Source: Adiantum capillus-veneris
Lineage: Eukaryota; Streptophyta; Polypodiopsida; Polypodiales; Pteridaceae
NCBI GenBank assembly: GCA_014529385.2
Contig: CM043942.1
Coordinates: 7,439,001-7,503,000 of the forward strand
Length of the DNA stretch: 64,000 nt
Direction of reading: 5' to 3'
Every line of letters starts with the position of its first letter. Position 1 is the stretch's first letter. Positions 55,001 through 64,000 of the stretch are shown here, one piece after another. Below the pieces are notes generated by a model. It was not told the DNA's origin. It made no database searches and saw only the letters and a list, made by a program, of their open reading frames with translations. The position numbers and the translations under genes were made by a program.

Positions 55001-58000
55001 CAGTGCAGAGTGTACCTATAATTTTGTTGTCCACAATGCATGCATGTTAGTTGCTAAAGATTGACATGTGTGGTATTTTGATAGTGCTGCTGCAAAGCAC
55101 ATTACCTCACATCATGATTTGTTCACCTCTCTTGAGTCTGTCCCTCATGGGAATTATGTTACTCGTGCCAACAATGCCTCTTATCCGATTCAGGGAGTTG
55201 GAAAGATTGTGCTTACTGCTGTAAATGGCAGTTCTTTTGCACTTGTTGATGCACTTTATGTACCTGGGAACAAGAAGAATCTTTTGTCTGTATCTACACT
55301 TGCTATACTTGGTCTTGTAGTCAAATTTGTGGATGATAGATGTATTGTACATAATCTCAGGTTTCGGTGATGAAATTGTTGCATTTGCCATTTTATGCCG
55401 TGGGTTGTATAAGCTCACTTTGTATGACAAGTGTGGGCAAAATTTCTGCAAATGCAATCGAGGATTCAAGGGCTATTTCATATGCAAAACTTTGGCATGC
55501 ACGTTTTGGTCATCTGAATTTTACCAGTTTGCTGCGTTTGCAGGATCTCATATGGTTGCTTCTTTGCCGCGTATTGAAGCACTTGTCAAACATGTTTATG
55601 AAGGCTGCATTTTTGGTAAGATGCAGCGTTTGAATTTTGCAAAGGATGGTTCAGTTAGGGCTACTTGCGGGTTGCAGCTTGTGCATAGTGAAACTCCATC
55701 CTTGGGCAATTTCCTTTACTTCATGACTTTTATTGATGATTACTCCAGGCATGCATGGGTATTTCTACTTAAAGCAAAGTCTGAAGTATTTATGGGCTTC
55801 AAACAATTTGTGGCAATGGATGAAAATGTCTCAAAATGTACTATGGGCACCTCTATTCTGATTGAGGGGGGGAGTATATATCGCATGAATTTAATGCATT
55901 TCTGGCTAGTCGTGGGATAAAACACCAATGTACAGTGCCTTATACCCCTCAGCAAAATGGTGTTGCTAAGAGTAAAAATATGTCACTTACAAAAATGGCA
56001 CGATGTATGGTCAAAAGTCAAGCTTTGTTGCATTCTTTTTTACTTGAGGCCATCATGTGTGCCACTTATGTACTAAACAGGTGTCCTACAAAATCTTTGT
56101 AGTCTATACTCCATATGAAGCATGGCATGATAGAAAGCCTTCTATTGAGCACATGCGTGTTTTTGGTTGTTTGGCATATGCTTTGGTCCGAGAAACACAG
56201 CGCTGTAAAAAATTGGATGATAAGGCTGTCAAATGCATTTTTGTTGGTTATAGTGATGAACGCAAAGGTTACAGGTTGTATGATCCACAAAAAAAGTGTA
56301 TTTTGGTTTCACAGGATGTTGTGTTTGTGGAAGATTCTGTTCAGCCCTTGTTGTCATGTACTAGAGACAATAATGTAAGCTCACAAGACATTTATGACAC
56401 TTTGTTGCCTCTTTTCAGTGGTTGAAGTACGAATGTAAATTCCAATGAGGCAAATGTACAGCCTATGGGGGTTATTGAAAATGTTACAGATCAACCTATC
56501 ACTGATGTAGATGTACATGATGTACTTGATGAGGAAAGTGCTGAGAATGAGCAGGCTAGAGGTATGCCTAAATGGCTGGTGCATACTTTGCGTGACAGTA
56601 AATTGGATGCACCTTTGTCTAGTCGTACTCGTTCAGGTTTTCACCATGCATCTTATGGATCAGATTGTTATGCTTTGGTTATGTCTAACTTACATGATAT
56701 TGAGGAATCTGTGTCTTTCGATGAAGCACAGAATTCAAAACATTGGATGGCTACCATCATGCAATCAGAATATGATACACTTATAGAAAATGACACATGG
56801 ACTTTATGTGATTTGCCTCCTGGGAAAAAGGCCATTGGTACAAAGTGGGTTTACAAGTCACCACAAGCATGATGGTGAGATTGATTGCTATAAGGTTTGA
56901 CTTGTTGCAAAGGGTTATGCACAGCAAAAAGGCATAGATTATGAAGAGACTTTTGCTCCCACTTGTCGTATGACTACTGTAAATTTTCTATGTGCATGGG
57001 CAGCTCATTTTGGATGCGATGTACATCAATCAGACATTGTTACAGCTTTCTTGATATCAAGAAAGGACAAGAGGATAAGGTGTGCAAATGTAACAAAGCT
57101 TTGTATGGGTTGAAGCAATCTCCTCGTGCTTGATATGAGAAGAGCTGACACTCATTTGGTCAAACGAGGCTTTCGTAACAGTCCAACAGAAATCACATTG
57201 TATGTAAAGCGTGAGGGTGATGTACTTCTCATTGTGGTTCTTTATGTATATGATTTGCTGATCACTATACCAAATGATAGACATATTGCTGAATTTAAGG
57301 CTGATTTGGGGCTGTTGCATCATTACTTGGGTACACATTTTAAGCAGTGTGATAGTGGTATTTCATTGTGTCAAAAAAGTTACATACCGACATTGCTATG
57401 TAAGTTTGGACTTGAGGATTGCAAACCTATTGCCATTCCCATGGAAACAGGTTTGAAATTGAGTCTTCATGATTCTGGTGATCTTGCAGATGTCACTCTT
57501 TACCAACCTGCTATTGGATGCCTCATTTATGTATGCAACACGAGGCCGGATATTCAGTTTGCAGTCTCATAGGTTAGCAGATTTATGCATAGCCCAGGGT
57601 CTAAGCATTGGTAGGCTGTCAAGAGGACTTTCCACTACTTGAGTGGCACTTCACATCTTGGCTTGTTTTATCCCAAGGGGGATCATTCCCGGCAGACTTA
57701 CATGCTTTTCGGACTCAGATTGGGTTGGTTGTTTTGACATGCGAGTGTCCACAAGTGGTTTATGCTTCATGCTTGGCAGTTCATGTATATCATGGTTGAG
57801 CAAGAAGCAATCTAATGTGGCCAATTCTACTTGTGAGGCTGAGCACATGGCACTCTTCACAACTATGGTTGAGTGAGTATGTCTCAGACGCCTTATGGCT
57901 AATTTGGGTGTTGGACAAGACACTGCCAACACTATCTACACTGACAGTTAGAGCGCATTGGCAGTTGCGAGGAACCCAGTTTTTCATGCTTGCACAAAGC

Positions 58001-58180
58001 ACATTGAGGTGCATTACCACTATGTCAGGGAGAGGCTCTCAGCAGGAGAGATCATCTTGGCTTATGTGGCAACACAGGACAACCTTGCAGATCTTTTCAC
58101 AAAGGCATTGTCTCGTGAAAAGTTCAAAGCTTTCCGTAAAGCTTTGTGCTTACTCCCTTTGTGGATTGATCGTGTCCTCA
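55001..58180 (+). pseudogene. C3 pol: protease, integrase, RT, RNase H
   Basis: Domains in order: protease WYFDSAAAKHITS (55071; active-site D-S-G is D-S-A) and L-Y-V-P-G-N-K-K-N-L-L-S-V (55255); integrase zinc finger LWHARFGHLN (~55485) with a C-x-x-C region near 55605 and core FIDDYSRHAWVFL (55730); integrase C-terminal part VFGCLAYALV (56156); RT GTKWVYKS (56838), [19 protein letters not shown] (56905), then LYVYDLLI (57240), where the catalytic Tyr-Val-Asp-Asp is now Tyr-Val-Tyr-Asp; RPDIQFAVS (57544); RNase H DSDWVGCFD (57708), LSKKQSNVANSTCEAEHMAL (57798) and TKHIEVHYHYVRER (57989). More than eight stops or frameshifts interrupt it, and a short block after the RT start is missing or scrambled near 57050-57130. 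Inactive. Confidence 0.88.
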
Positions 58181-58228
58181 GGGCATGGCACTTCCCTTTA
58201 CTCATGTGCCAGCTCTTGTTCACCGCAT

Positions 58229-58244
58229 CACTCCAGGGGAGATT
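58229..58244 (+). other. C3 polypurine tract
   Basis: CACTCCAGGGGAGATT ends immediately before the 3' LTR; the purine part is AGGGGAGA. Confidence 0.75.
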
Positions 58245-58472
58245 TGTTACCATATACATGTGGTAGTGATGTGTGTGAACATACTTAGGATCACCGAGAC
58301 ATTTTTTCCCTCAATAGGAGGTTTTTTCCCCAGTGCATTTTATATACGCCCGTCATTCTAGGGCTATCTATCTTTCCATTGCACACTAAGTAAAACATTC
58401 TCTGCTGTGTGCCCTGAGCTTCCTTCGTCTTCTCCAGGTTGTGTGTGTTTTCTTGCAACCCTAATTCCAACA
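58245..58472 (+). repeat. C3 3' LTR
   Basis: 228 bp, flanked on the right by ATAAT (58473-58477). Confidence 0.9.
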
Positions 58473-58724
58473 ATAATGGAGATGAAGGCTAAAAGATATT
58501 TCTTCTCCTTCACTACTCAAAATGATAAGATGATTATATTACATAACAAGGGAAATACAACACAAAGAGATAAGCAACCATTTGTGAGTGAGCTAGCATG
58601 ATAAGGGTGAACACTTTGAGAAGGTAGACCAAGTTGTCCAAGTCCCATTGTAGTACCACTCATAATCCTCATGTCCCTACCACATGCAAGTGATAAATAT
58701 AGGTGAGCAGTGTTCTAGGTGTAC

Positions 58725-60150
58725 TGTAACATTTAATGGCCTAGTAACTTGAGTGTAGCGGAAACTAGCATAAACATAGTGAGCATTTCATTATAATAGA
58801 TTCCTAATGAGCATAGCAAGAGTGCTTGGATGGAGAGAGCAACACAAAGCATAACACCTAGTTAGATAGGCATGAACAATACTTCAAAAGAGAGAGAAAT
58901 TAAGCTATTGACAACAGTTGAGGACCGAATTTACATGGAGCTGGCGGTCCTCCCTCCAAAAGGCTTTGTATTATAGGTTTCCCCCATCAAGAGAGACATT
59001 TTACAATACAATCCTTTGTGTTCCTTCAATAACTAGCTAGTGAAATGAAGATGGAAGCTTCAAGCACTAAGAAAACACTTATAAATCACAACATCAATTC
59101 CCTCACGGTCTCAGATCCAAGATGTCACACACCTTCGAAGATGGTGAGAGATAGCGGGGTATGAGAGTAGATTGAGAGGAAGAAGGAGTAGTCTTACGCG
59201 AAAGATGTATATCTCCTCACACAATAACTCATAAAAGCTTATCATAGCTTAGTAATTAGCATGGTAGAGGAGATGAGCATGCGTTGAAGCTTGGCTCTTG
59301 GTTGGATTTGCATCACAAAGCCAAGAGTTGTTGGTGTAGGCCTCCCTTCTCACCAGCTTGGAGTAGGTGATGAGCTTTCCATTAAAGCTTGAGAAGGACA
59401 GAGAGAGTCTTCTTGCTTCACACATGAGATTGTGTGAGTGTGTGTGTGTGATAATGCCTTTACAAATCAGCCCCCTCTCTCATCTTGGTCAACCCCTCCT
59501 ACTAATTCCTCCTGCTGGCTTCCCATTGGACCTTTCCAAGCTTAGCCAATAGAAATTAAGAGGCATAAGTGATAGCCTTGTGACATGAGTCCCCCTTTCT
59601 TCTTTTGTGAGAGTTTTAGGTAATTAATAATGCAAGTAAACTCCATTGGACCCCTTTGTCTTCTGGCCAATAGGAAGCAGGCAAGCCATTAGGCTGTTGT
59701 ATGCTCATTGGACCCCTTGGGAGATTGTCCAATAGTCTTCTAGAGAGCTTAAGTATTATTGGTTCTTTTATCAAGTGTTTTTAAATGAATTAAACTAGAT
59801 TTACTCTAGCCTAATTCTCATTGGTCCACCTCTATGGTCATCCAATAGGATTTGAGTACACCTTGGGGGCAACTAGGTTAGGGAGATGACATGTGTCCCT
59901 TATTCCCTTTGTGTAAAGGGGCTTGCATGAGTATGTGTGTGTGTGTGTTTCTCTCTCATCCCCTACTAAAAGGGCTTGCCCCCATCAATCTAGGACCACT
60001 TGAAGACTTTTTGTACACTCAAAAAGCATCCAATTTCCACTAAGCTTGACCATTTGTACTTACCTTTGAATTTTGGAACCTTAGCATTTTGGAAGTCGAA
60101 AATGGACTGAACCCTAAGGTCTTTGGAGCCCATTGTTGCACATTGCTCTT
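58725..60150 (-). repeat. Dispersed repeat, copy B (inverted relative to copy A)
   Basis: The reverse complement matches 1936-3403 in the same order, from the (CA)n block (59936-59950) through the CCAATAGG / CATTGGACC modules (59520-59860), TTGGTGTAGGCCTCC (59330) and GCGGTCCTCCCTCC (58945), to the TGTAAC terminus at 58725. The two copies are about 55 kb apart in opposite orientation. No gene lies inside. Confidence 0.6.
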
Positions 60151-60159
60151 TTGCAGATG

Positions 60160-60178
60160 CCCCCCCCCCCCCCCCCCC
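60160..60178. repeat. Homopolymer of 19 cytosines
   Basis: Uninterrupted C run directly followed by TTTGGATCCCTATT, which is itself repeated at 60200. Long C runs are prone to sequencing and assembly error. Confidence 0.9.
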
Positions 60179-60868
60179 TTTGGATCCCTATTTTCCCTCC
60201 TTTGGATCCCTATTGTGGCCGGTATGCCAGCTTAACCAATATTCTAGTTTTTTCTCCCCTAGCCATTAGGAGAAATATGAACATTGCATGGGCCTTGTAA
60301 GGAATCCTAATTTTTACGGATTAAGGCTAATGTTGTGTGGGGTTTAGGGGGCAAGGGCATTGAAGAAGGTAGTTTTGAGTAGGCTTTTCTAGCCTTTTTT
60401 TAAGACAAATGTAGGATGTGGACCTAAGGGGTTACTTTCTCTCTCTAGCTTTTTTTAAAGTGAAGGAAGCATAGGGGTGTGTCCACATCAGCAAAAACGT
60501 GGGTCACTAAGAGTCAAAATTTGATCTTTTTTTAAAAAATTCATTTTTACTTGTTTTTTACTTAAAACTCCCTCCCAACATATATACATATCCAAAAATA
60601 AATTTTTGACCCATTTTTTAATCCACAAACTTAAAAAGTCCATTTTTTCAAAAATCTTTTCCCCCAAAAAGTAGAAAACATTTTGTTCTCTCCTCCTCCT
60701 CCCTCCTCCCTCCTCTCTCCCTCTCCTCTCCCTCCCTGCTCCTACCTTCCTCCTCCTCCCCAATCTCTCCCTCCCCCCCCTCCCTCCTTCTCTCCTCCCA
60801 TCTTCCTCAACCTCCCTACCCTTCCCTCTCTATCTTTTCATCATTTGCTTCCTCACGCAACAGCTTCC
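60179..60868 (+). other. Upstream region with pyrimidine-rich leader
   Basis: 60179-60690 has no gene. 60690-60840 is about 150 bp almost entirely of C and T (TCCTCCTCC and CCCTCC repeats), directly upstream of an ATG at 60869. Plant 5' UTRs often contain such CT-rich stretches, so this may be the leader of the following gene. Confidence 0.45.
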
Positions 60869-62606
60869 ATGGTGCTCACGGACATCACAAATGGTTTGCT
60901 TCCACCACCACGTACTCTGCACACCAAAAGCATACATATTCGCTTACCCACGGCATTTGCACCAAAGACCGCTAGTGAGGGTGATCAAAGGTCATCACAG
61001 GAACGTCATACCGCTTGTGAGACCAATGCTGACCTTTGGGTGGATGGTCATTTGTACCCTTACGATCCTATAGCCACTTCCATCCACCGTTTAATAGCCT
61101 TTCCACATTTCTTCAATTTCTTGGGAGGGGAGAAGCAGGCTTGTTAGGCTATTGCAAACAGTTGTGTATGGGTGCAGGTGCTTCTTTGCATGTGTGGATG
61201 CACGAATGTCAAGCTCTTTACCTCAAGACGACGGCATTACAAGAGAGTGTTGCCTCTTCGGAGAGGGTGGTTAAAACTCTTGAACAACAAATGCAAGAAA
61301 AGGAGTCCCACATCCATAAGCTTACCAACACCATCACATACTTGAAAGAAACACCCCTTGGTGCAAGGGAACACAAACGCACGTATTCATCCATTGAAAC
61401 TCTTGCACATTCGGGAGGAGCACACAAACGACGAGTTAGAGCCACAAGGTGATTTGGTCTTTACTTGCATGATGCATTCTTACTTCACACTATTTTATAA
61501 CATTTATGTTTATTTGTTGCTAGAAACTTCATCCAGGAGGCATGCGGTGGAACAAGCCAAGATGATCGAGTCAACCTTCTTACTAGTTGTCTCAATACCC
61601 GGGATGTGATTTCTATCTTACAATCACCTGGAGGTAAGCACATTAAGGATGCAGTCACCAAGGACCTTATGTGTAAATTAAGAAATGTGGTTAGTGATGA
61701 TGACGTGCAACAAGCTTGTGATGAGGCTGGAATCAACACCAAAGCCTATCAGGCTATTTTTCAACTCCTAAAGGATGCCCTCAAAGAACATGGCATTGTG
61801 GAAAACCTAGTTCCCGTTCCTCACAAGGTCAAGCTCGCAAAGAAGGCCACAAACGAAGATGTGTTCTCCCACATTGGGACATACCTACACATTGAGGACA
61901 CAATGCCAACTTCCCTTTATGCTTCGTGCGCAACAAAGACAAGGGGAAAAGGTAAGAAACAATCCATAAGACCTTCGGAGAAGGGTTTTCCTTAGAAGCG
62001 TCTATTCTAAGATGTCCCATGCTCAATGCCCCAGACCGTGATCAAAAGGACCACGTTTGGAATCCAATCTTTCCATTTCCTCTATCGAATGTACATTTTT
62101 GATAGGCTATTGAAGCTCCACATTGACTATGCTTTCACAATGAAACCGTTGGAAAAGTCCCAGGAAGCGATCGAAAGAGTGGAGGTACTCTTGAATTCCA
62201 TGGGCTGTCACGGTGGAAATGTGTCTATTGTTGTTGCAAAGAACATAGGGGAGGCCCATGAAATTGCTCAACAAGTGTCAATGAGTAGACAAAAAGCTAG
62301 ACACGTTTTGAAGAAAGTTTCCCAAGGAAAGCCAAGTCGATATGATGCTCAAAACAGCTCCAACCAGCAGGCAGGTAACCTTTGGGAGCTTTGGAAGGAG
62401 TTATGCAAAGCTACTATTGACAATGATTCAAATGGCGAACTTGCAAACAAGCGCAAGCAAGTTTGGGCACATTTTGATAAAATGGTCAAGCTTATGGGCC
62501 TTAACAGCACAACAGAAGAACAACGCCAATCATTTCAAGAAGCCTTGGCGGATTTTACCAAGGTCTTCACCCTTTCTTGGGGTGAAAATAACATCACACA
62601 TTACAT
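60869..62606 (+). CDS. Spliced gene of unknown family (coiled coil plus conserved C-terminal region), at least three exons
   Basis: A tentative first exon starts at ATG 60869 (MVLTDITNGLLPPPR). Its junction to the next exon is unresolved; a GT at 61047 to an AG at 61177 would keep frame. Exon A then runs to 61448 with a coiled coil (LQESVASSERVVKTLEQQM). Intron 1 (61449-61523) and intron 2 (61952-62011) are GT-AG, and removing them joins three frames with no stop from about 61180 to 62643. The exon from 61524 contains GGKHIKDAVTKDLMC and D-D-D-V-Q-Q-A-C-D-E-A-G-I. The last exon (from 62012) has MGCHGGNVSIVVAKNIGEAH and SWGENNITHYM. I do not recognise the family; long proteins of this kind, with a conserved HYM and a later KYGS segment, may be transposon-encoded. 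It could also be a decayed host gene. Confidence 0.5.
61449..61523 (+). other. Intron 1 of the unidentified gene
   Basis: CACAAG/GTGATTTGG at the 5' end and TTTGTTGCTAG/AAAC at the 3' end, 75 bp, T-rich. It splits a codon after its second base (AG/A). Removing it joins two frames that are each closed by stops inside the intron, which is strong support for real splicing. Confidence 0.7.
61952..62011 (+). other. Intron 2 of the unidentified gene
   Basis: AAAAG/GTAAGAAAC at the 5' end (consensus donor) and TATTCTAAG/ATGTCCC at the 3' end, 60 bp. It splits a codon after its first base (G/AT). Of the nearby AG acceptors only this one gives a plausible length and restores frame with the exon that follows. 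Confidence 0.65.
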
Positions 62607-62733
62607 GGTGTATTTATTACAAGGGATTGTTTTTATTAAATAATGTGGATCGTTTACTCATGTGAACAACATATCTTGTTTACGCATGGTGCATTTTTTA
62701 ATGCACAAGTATGGATCGCGATTCAGTGTCTGT
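62607..62733 (+). other. Unresolved junction between the unidentified gene and the H3-like part
   Basis: A stop (TAA 62641) ends the 62026 frame. Downstream, HILFTHGAFF in one frame (from ~62669) and MHKYGSRFSVCMDHG in the next (from 62701) look like continuing protein, separated by a one-base shift after a T6 run. A further intron starting at ACATG/GTGTAT (62609) is possible, but no suitable AG acceptor is present. The gene is probably damaged here. Confidence 0.4.
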
Positions 62734-63526
62734 ATGGACCATGGCCGTTCCAAGAACTCTTCTGGCAGTGGGCATGGTGGTAGGGCACGAGAGTCATCGA
62801 GGACTGTTGAATCTCCACCTCCTCAAGATATAACACCTAGAAAAAGAATGAAGCAACGTGCCCAGCGCTGGAGAGAAGAACAGGGCCAGCAAACAACAGA
62901 GTCCGATAGGGAGCAGCCGTCGCGCCACCAATCACAAGCAGGACCATCCAGGACTCGGGTGGTCCATACAGACACTGAATCAGAGAGTGAGCCACCATGG
63001 CTGCGAGATGAAATACCGTGCACACACTGGGTGGCCGTTGGGGGGAAGACATTGCCTCGAGGCCAGGGAGCTCTCTCCACACAATAAGATTGGCAGCCAA
63101 GGGAAGAGGAAGAATCTGAAGAGGCTGCAGAACCACCCCCTAAGCATGTAAACAGGCGCAAGTCTAAGTTTTTCAAGAAGCCTAAACGCCGCCCGCCAGC
63201 AAATGTGCAAGTGCCCCCAAGACAACCGCAGTGGCGCCGAAAAATAGCAAGGGCATTTGCAGAAATCCACCACTACCAGAAGACTACGGAGCTTTTGATT
63301 CGACGCGCCCCTTTGGTCGCACAGTGAAGGAGGTGCTTCAAAGCTATGGAAATCAGTATAGAATGCAAGCATGATAGCGCTAGAGGCTATTCAAGAAGTT
63401 GCAGAGGCCCACATCATTTCGGTGTTGGAAGATACCAACCTATGCGCCATTCATGCAAAGCGAGTGACAATACAGCCAAAAGATATGCAGCTTGCATGTC
63501 GATTGCAACGAGACTTCGAGCATTAG
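62734..63526 (+). pseudogene. Histone H3/CENH3-like sequence with a long N-terminal tail, disrupted
   Basis: From ATG 62734 (MDHGRSKN) a basic, Ser/Glu/Gln-rich tail continues to a TAA at 63085, then in the same frame (KFFKKPKRRPPANVQVPPR) into an H3 fold: FAEIHHYQKTTELLIRRAP (63250-63312, alpha-N and start of alpha-1). A one-base shift leads to PFGRTVKEVLQ (63309-63341). A second shift in loop 1 (63366-63368) leads to [18 protein letters not shown] (alpha-2), [18 protein letters not shown] and a stop at 63524. H3 packages DNA; CENH3 replaces it at centromeres. The divergent long tail and a loop 1 that seems about one residue longer than canonical H3 favour CENH3-like, but [16 protein letters not shown] is H3-like. 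No introns are present in the fold. One stop and two frameshifts make it a pseudogene unless these are sequencing errors. Confidence 0.8.
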
Positions 63527-63702
63527 CCAAAGTTACCCCTCTTTTTGTATTGGACACCCTTATCTTTGTAATGATTTGACTTTCCAATGACAATATGATC
63601 AACAATTGTGTCTACTGTGTCTATTATCTTTGTAATGAAATGACTTTGTAATGAAATGACTTTGTAATTTCAAGTTCTGTATGTAATTTCAATTAATTTC
63701 AA
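63527..63702 (+). other. 3' flank of the H3-like sequence
   Basis: Contains about two and a half copies of a 16-bp unit (CTTTGTAATGAAATGA, 63627-63669) and AATAAA near 63700, a possible polyadenylation signal. No gene. Confidence 0.5.
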
Positions 63703-63896
63703 TAAATTTAGGTATTTTAAGTACCGTGGGGGGTAGATAAGCCTACCAGGGGCAAAAAAAAGCCTGGCCACAAGGGCGTGCAAATGGCCCATCCATCAAT
63801 TTTGGGTGGGCCATTTGCGCGCCCTTGTGGCCAGTCTTTTTTTTTCCCTTGGTAGGCTTATCTAACCCCCAGGGTACTTAAAAAGCACAAATTTAC
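63703..63896. repeat. Long near-perfect inverted repeat (hairpin)
   Basis: Left arm ~63715-63793 and right arm ~63803-63884 are complementary over about 77 bp with few mismatches, around a loop of ~10 bp at 63794-63803. Key blocks are AAGTACC/GGTACTT, GATAAGCCTACCA/TGGTAGGCTTATC, GGCCACAAGGGCG/CGCCCTTGTGGCC and CAAATGGCCCA/TGGGCCATTTG. With mismatches it extends outward to TAAATTT/AAATTTA. It may be a fold-back element or MITE, or a source of small RNA. No clear TSD was found. Confidence 0.88.
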
Positions 63897-64000
63897 TAAA
63901 AGCAATTGGTTTTGCAACATTATTTTAGATGGATCCTTGTGGCCACCCTTTTTTGGCCATTTCAAGCTTTGAATTCCCCATAGGATATCAAAAAAGTTAA

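Larger units (their letters stand above)
53485..58472 (+). mobile_element. C3: nearly complete, decayed Ty1/copia element
   Basis: LTRs at 53485-53643 (159 bp) and 58245-58472 (228 bp) start TGTTACCATA and end ATTCCAACA. ATAAT duplications lie at 53480-53484 and 58473-58477. The primer site is TGGTATTAGAGC. The 4.6 kb interior holds, in copia order, gag, protease, integrase, reverse transcriptase and RNase H, with many stops and frameshifts. This is the only element in the window with recognisable pol enzymes, and it appears inactive. Confidence 0.93.

Noticed and set aside
60160-60178. C19 run as a functional G-quadruplex or terminator
   Set aside because: A homopolymer of this kind is as likely to be slippage or a sequencing artefact, and nothing nearby depends on it.
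63301-63370. Introns instead of frameshifts in the H3-like fold
   Set aside because: At both shifts the protein continues within one or two bases on either side, leaving no room for an intron.

Overview
The window looks like nuclear DNA of a land plant with a large, repeat-rich genome. The evidence is plant-type Ty3/gypsy and Ty1/copia LTR retrotransposons primed by tRNA-Asp and initiator tRNA-Met, a degenerate hAT transposase, many (GA)n, (CT)n and (CA)n microsatellites, one short acidic nuclear-protein gene and a histone H3-like sequence. A non-seed plant such as a fern is possible, but that is a weak inference. No rRNA, convincing tRNA gene, CRISPR array or bacterial operon was seen.

Layout. 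1-4834: unassigned DNA, one copy of a ~1.5 kb dispersed repeat, and a broken hAT transposase on the minus strand. 4835-24193: a three-level nest. Element G1 (+, 4840-24188, target duplication AAAAC) is interrupted by G2 (-, 11016-22697, duplication AGGTA). The 3' LTR of G2 is interrupted by a small copia element C1 (-, 11162-14892, duplication CCTTC). 24194-33545: mostly degenerate DNA around one apparently intact gene (25388-26038). 33546-37249: a copia-type element without a recognisable pol, C2 (+, duplication TAAGC), with an internal LTR-like direct repeat. 37250-38782: a 302 bp tandem repeat. 38783-52711: a second nest, G3 (-, 38788-52706, duplication GTCCC) interrupted by G4 (+, 41868-48752, duplication GGTGG). 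53480-58477: C3, a nearly complete but decayed Ty1/copia element (+, duplication ATAAT). 58725-60150: the second, inverted copy of the 1.5 kb repeat. 60690-64000: a spliced gene of unknown family, then in the same reading frame a histone H3/CENH3-like fold with lesions, then a long hairpin.

G1-G4 are one family. They share ~550-640 bp LTRs (TGTTAACCC...), a tRNA-Asp primer site, a gag with several CCHC knuckles, an Asp-Gly-Gly retropepsin, a C-terminal region with four W-[VI]-P-K motifs and ~1.6-1.9 kb of shared 3' non-coding sequence. No copy shows reverse transcriptase, RNase H or integrase, so the family looks non-autonomous and would need enzymes from elsewhere. Each copy has lost a different part of gag-protease. 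The nesting gives the order of events: G1 before G2 before C1, and G3 before G4.

The most unusual locus is 60.9-63.5 kb. Two canonical GT-AG introns restore a long frame through an unidentified coiled-coil protein, and the frame then runs (past one stop) into an H3-like histone fold.
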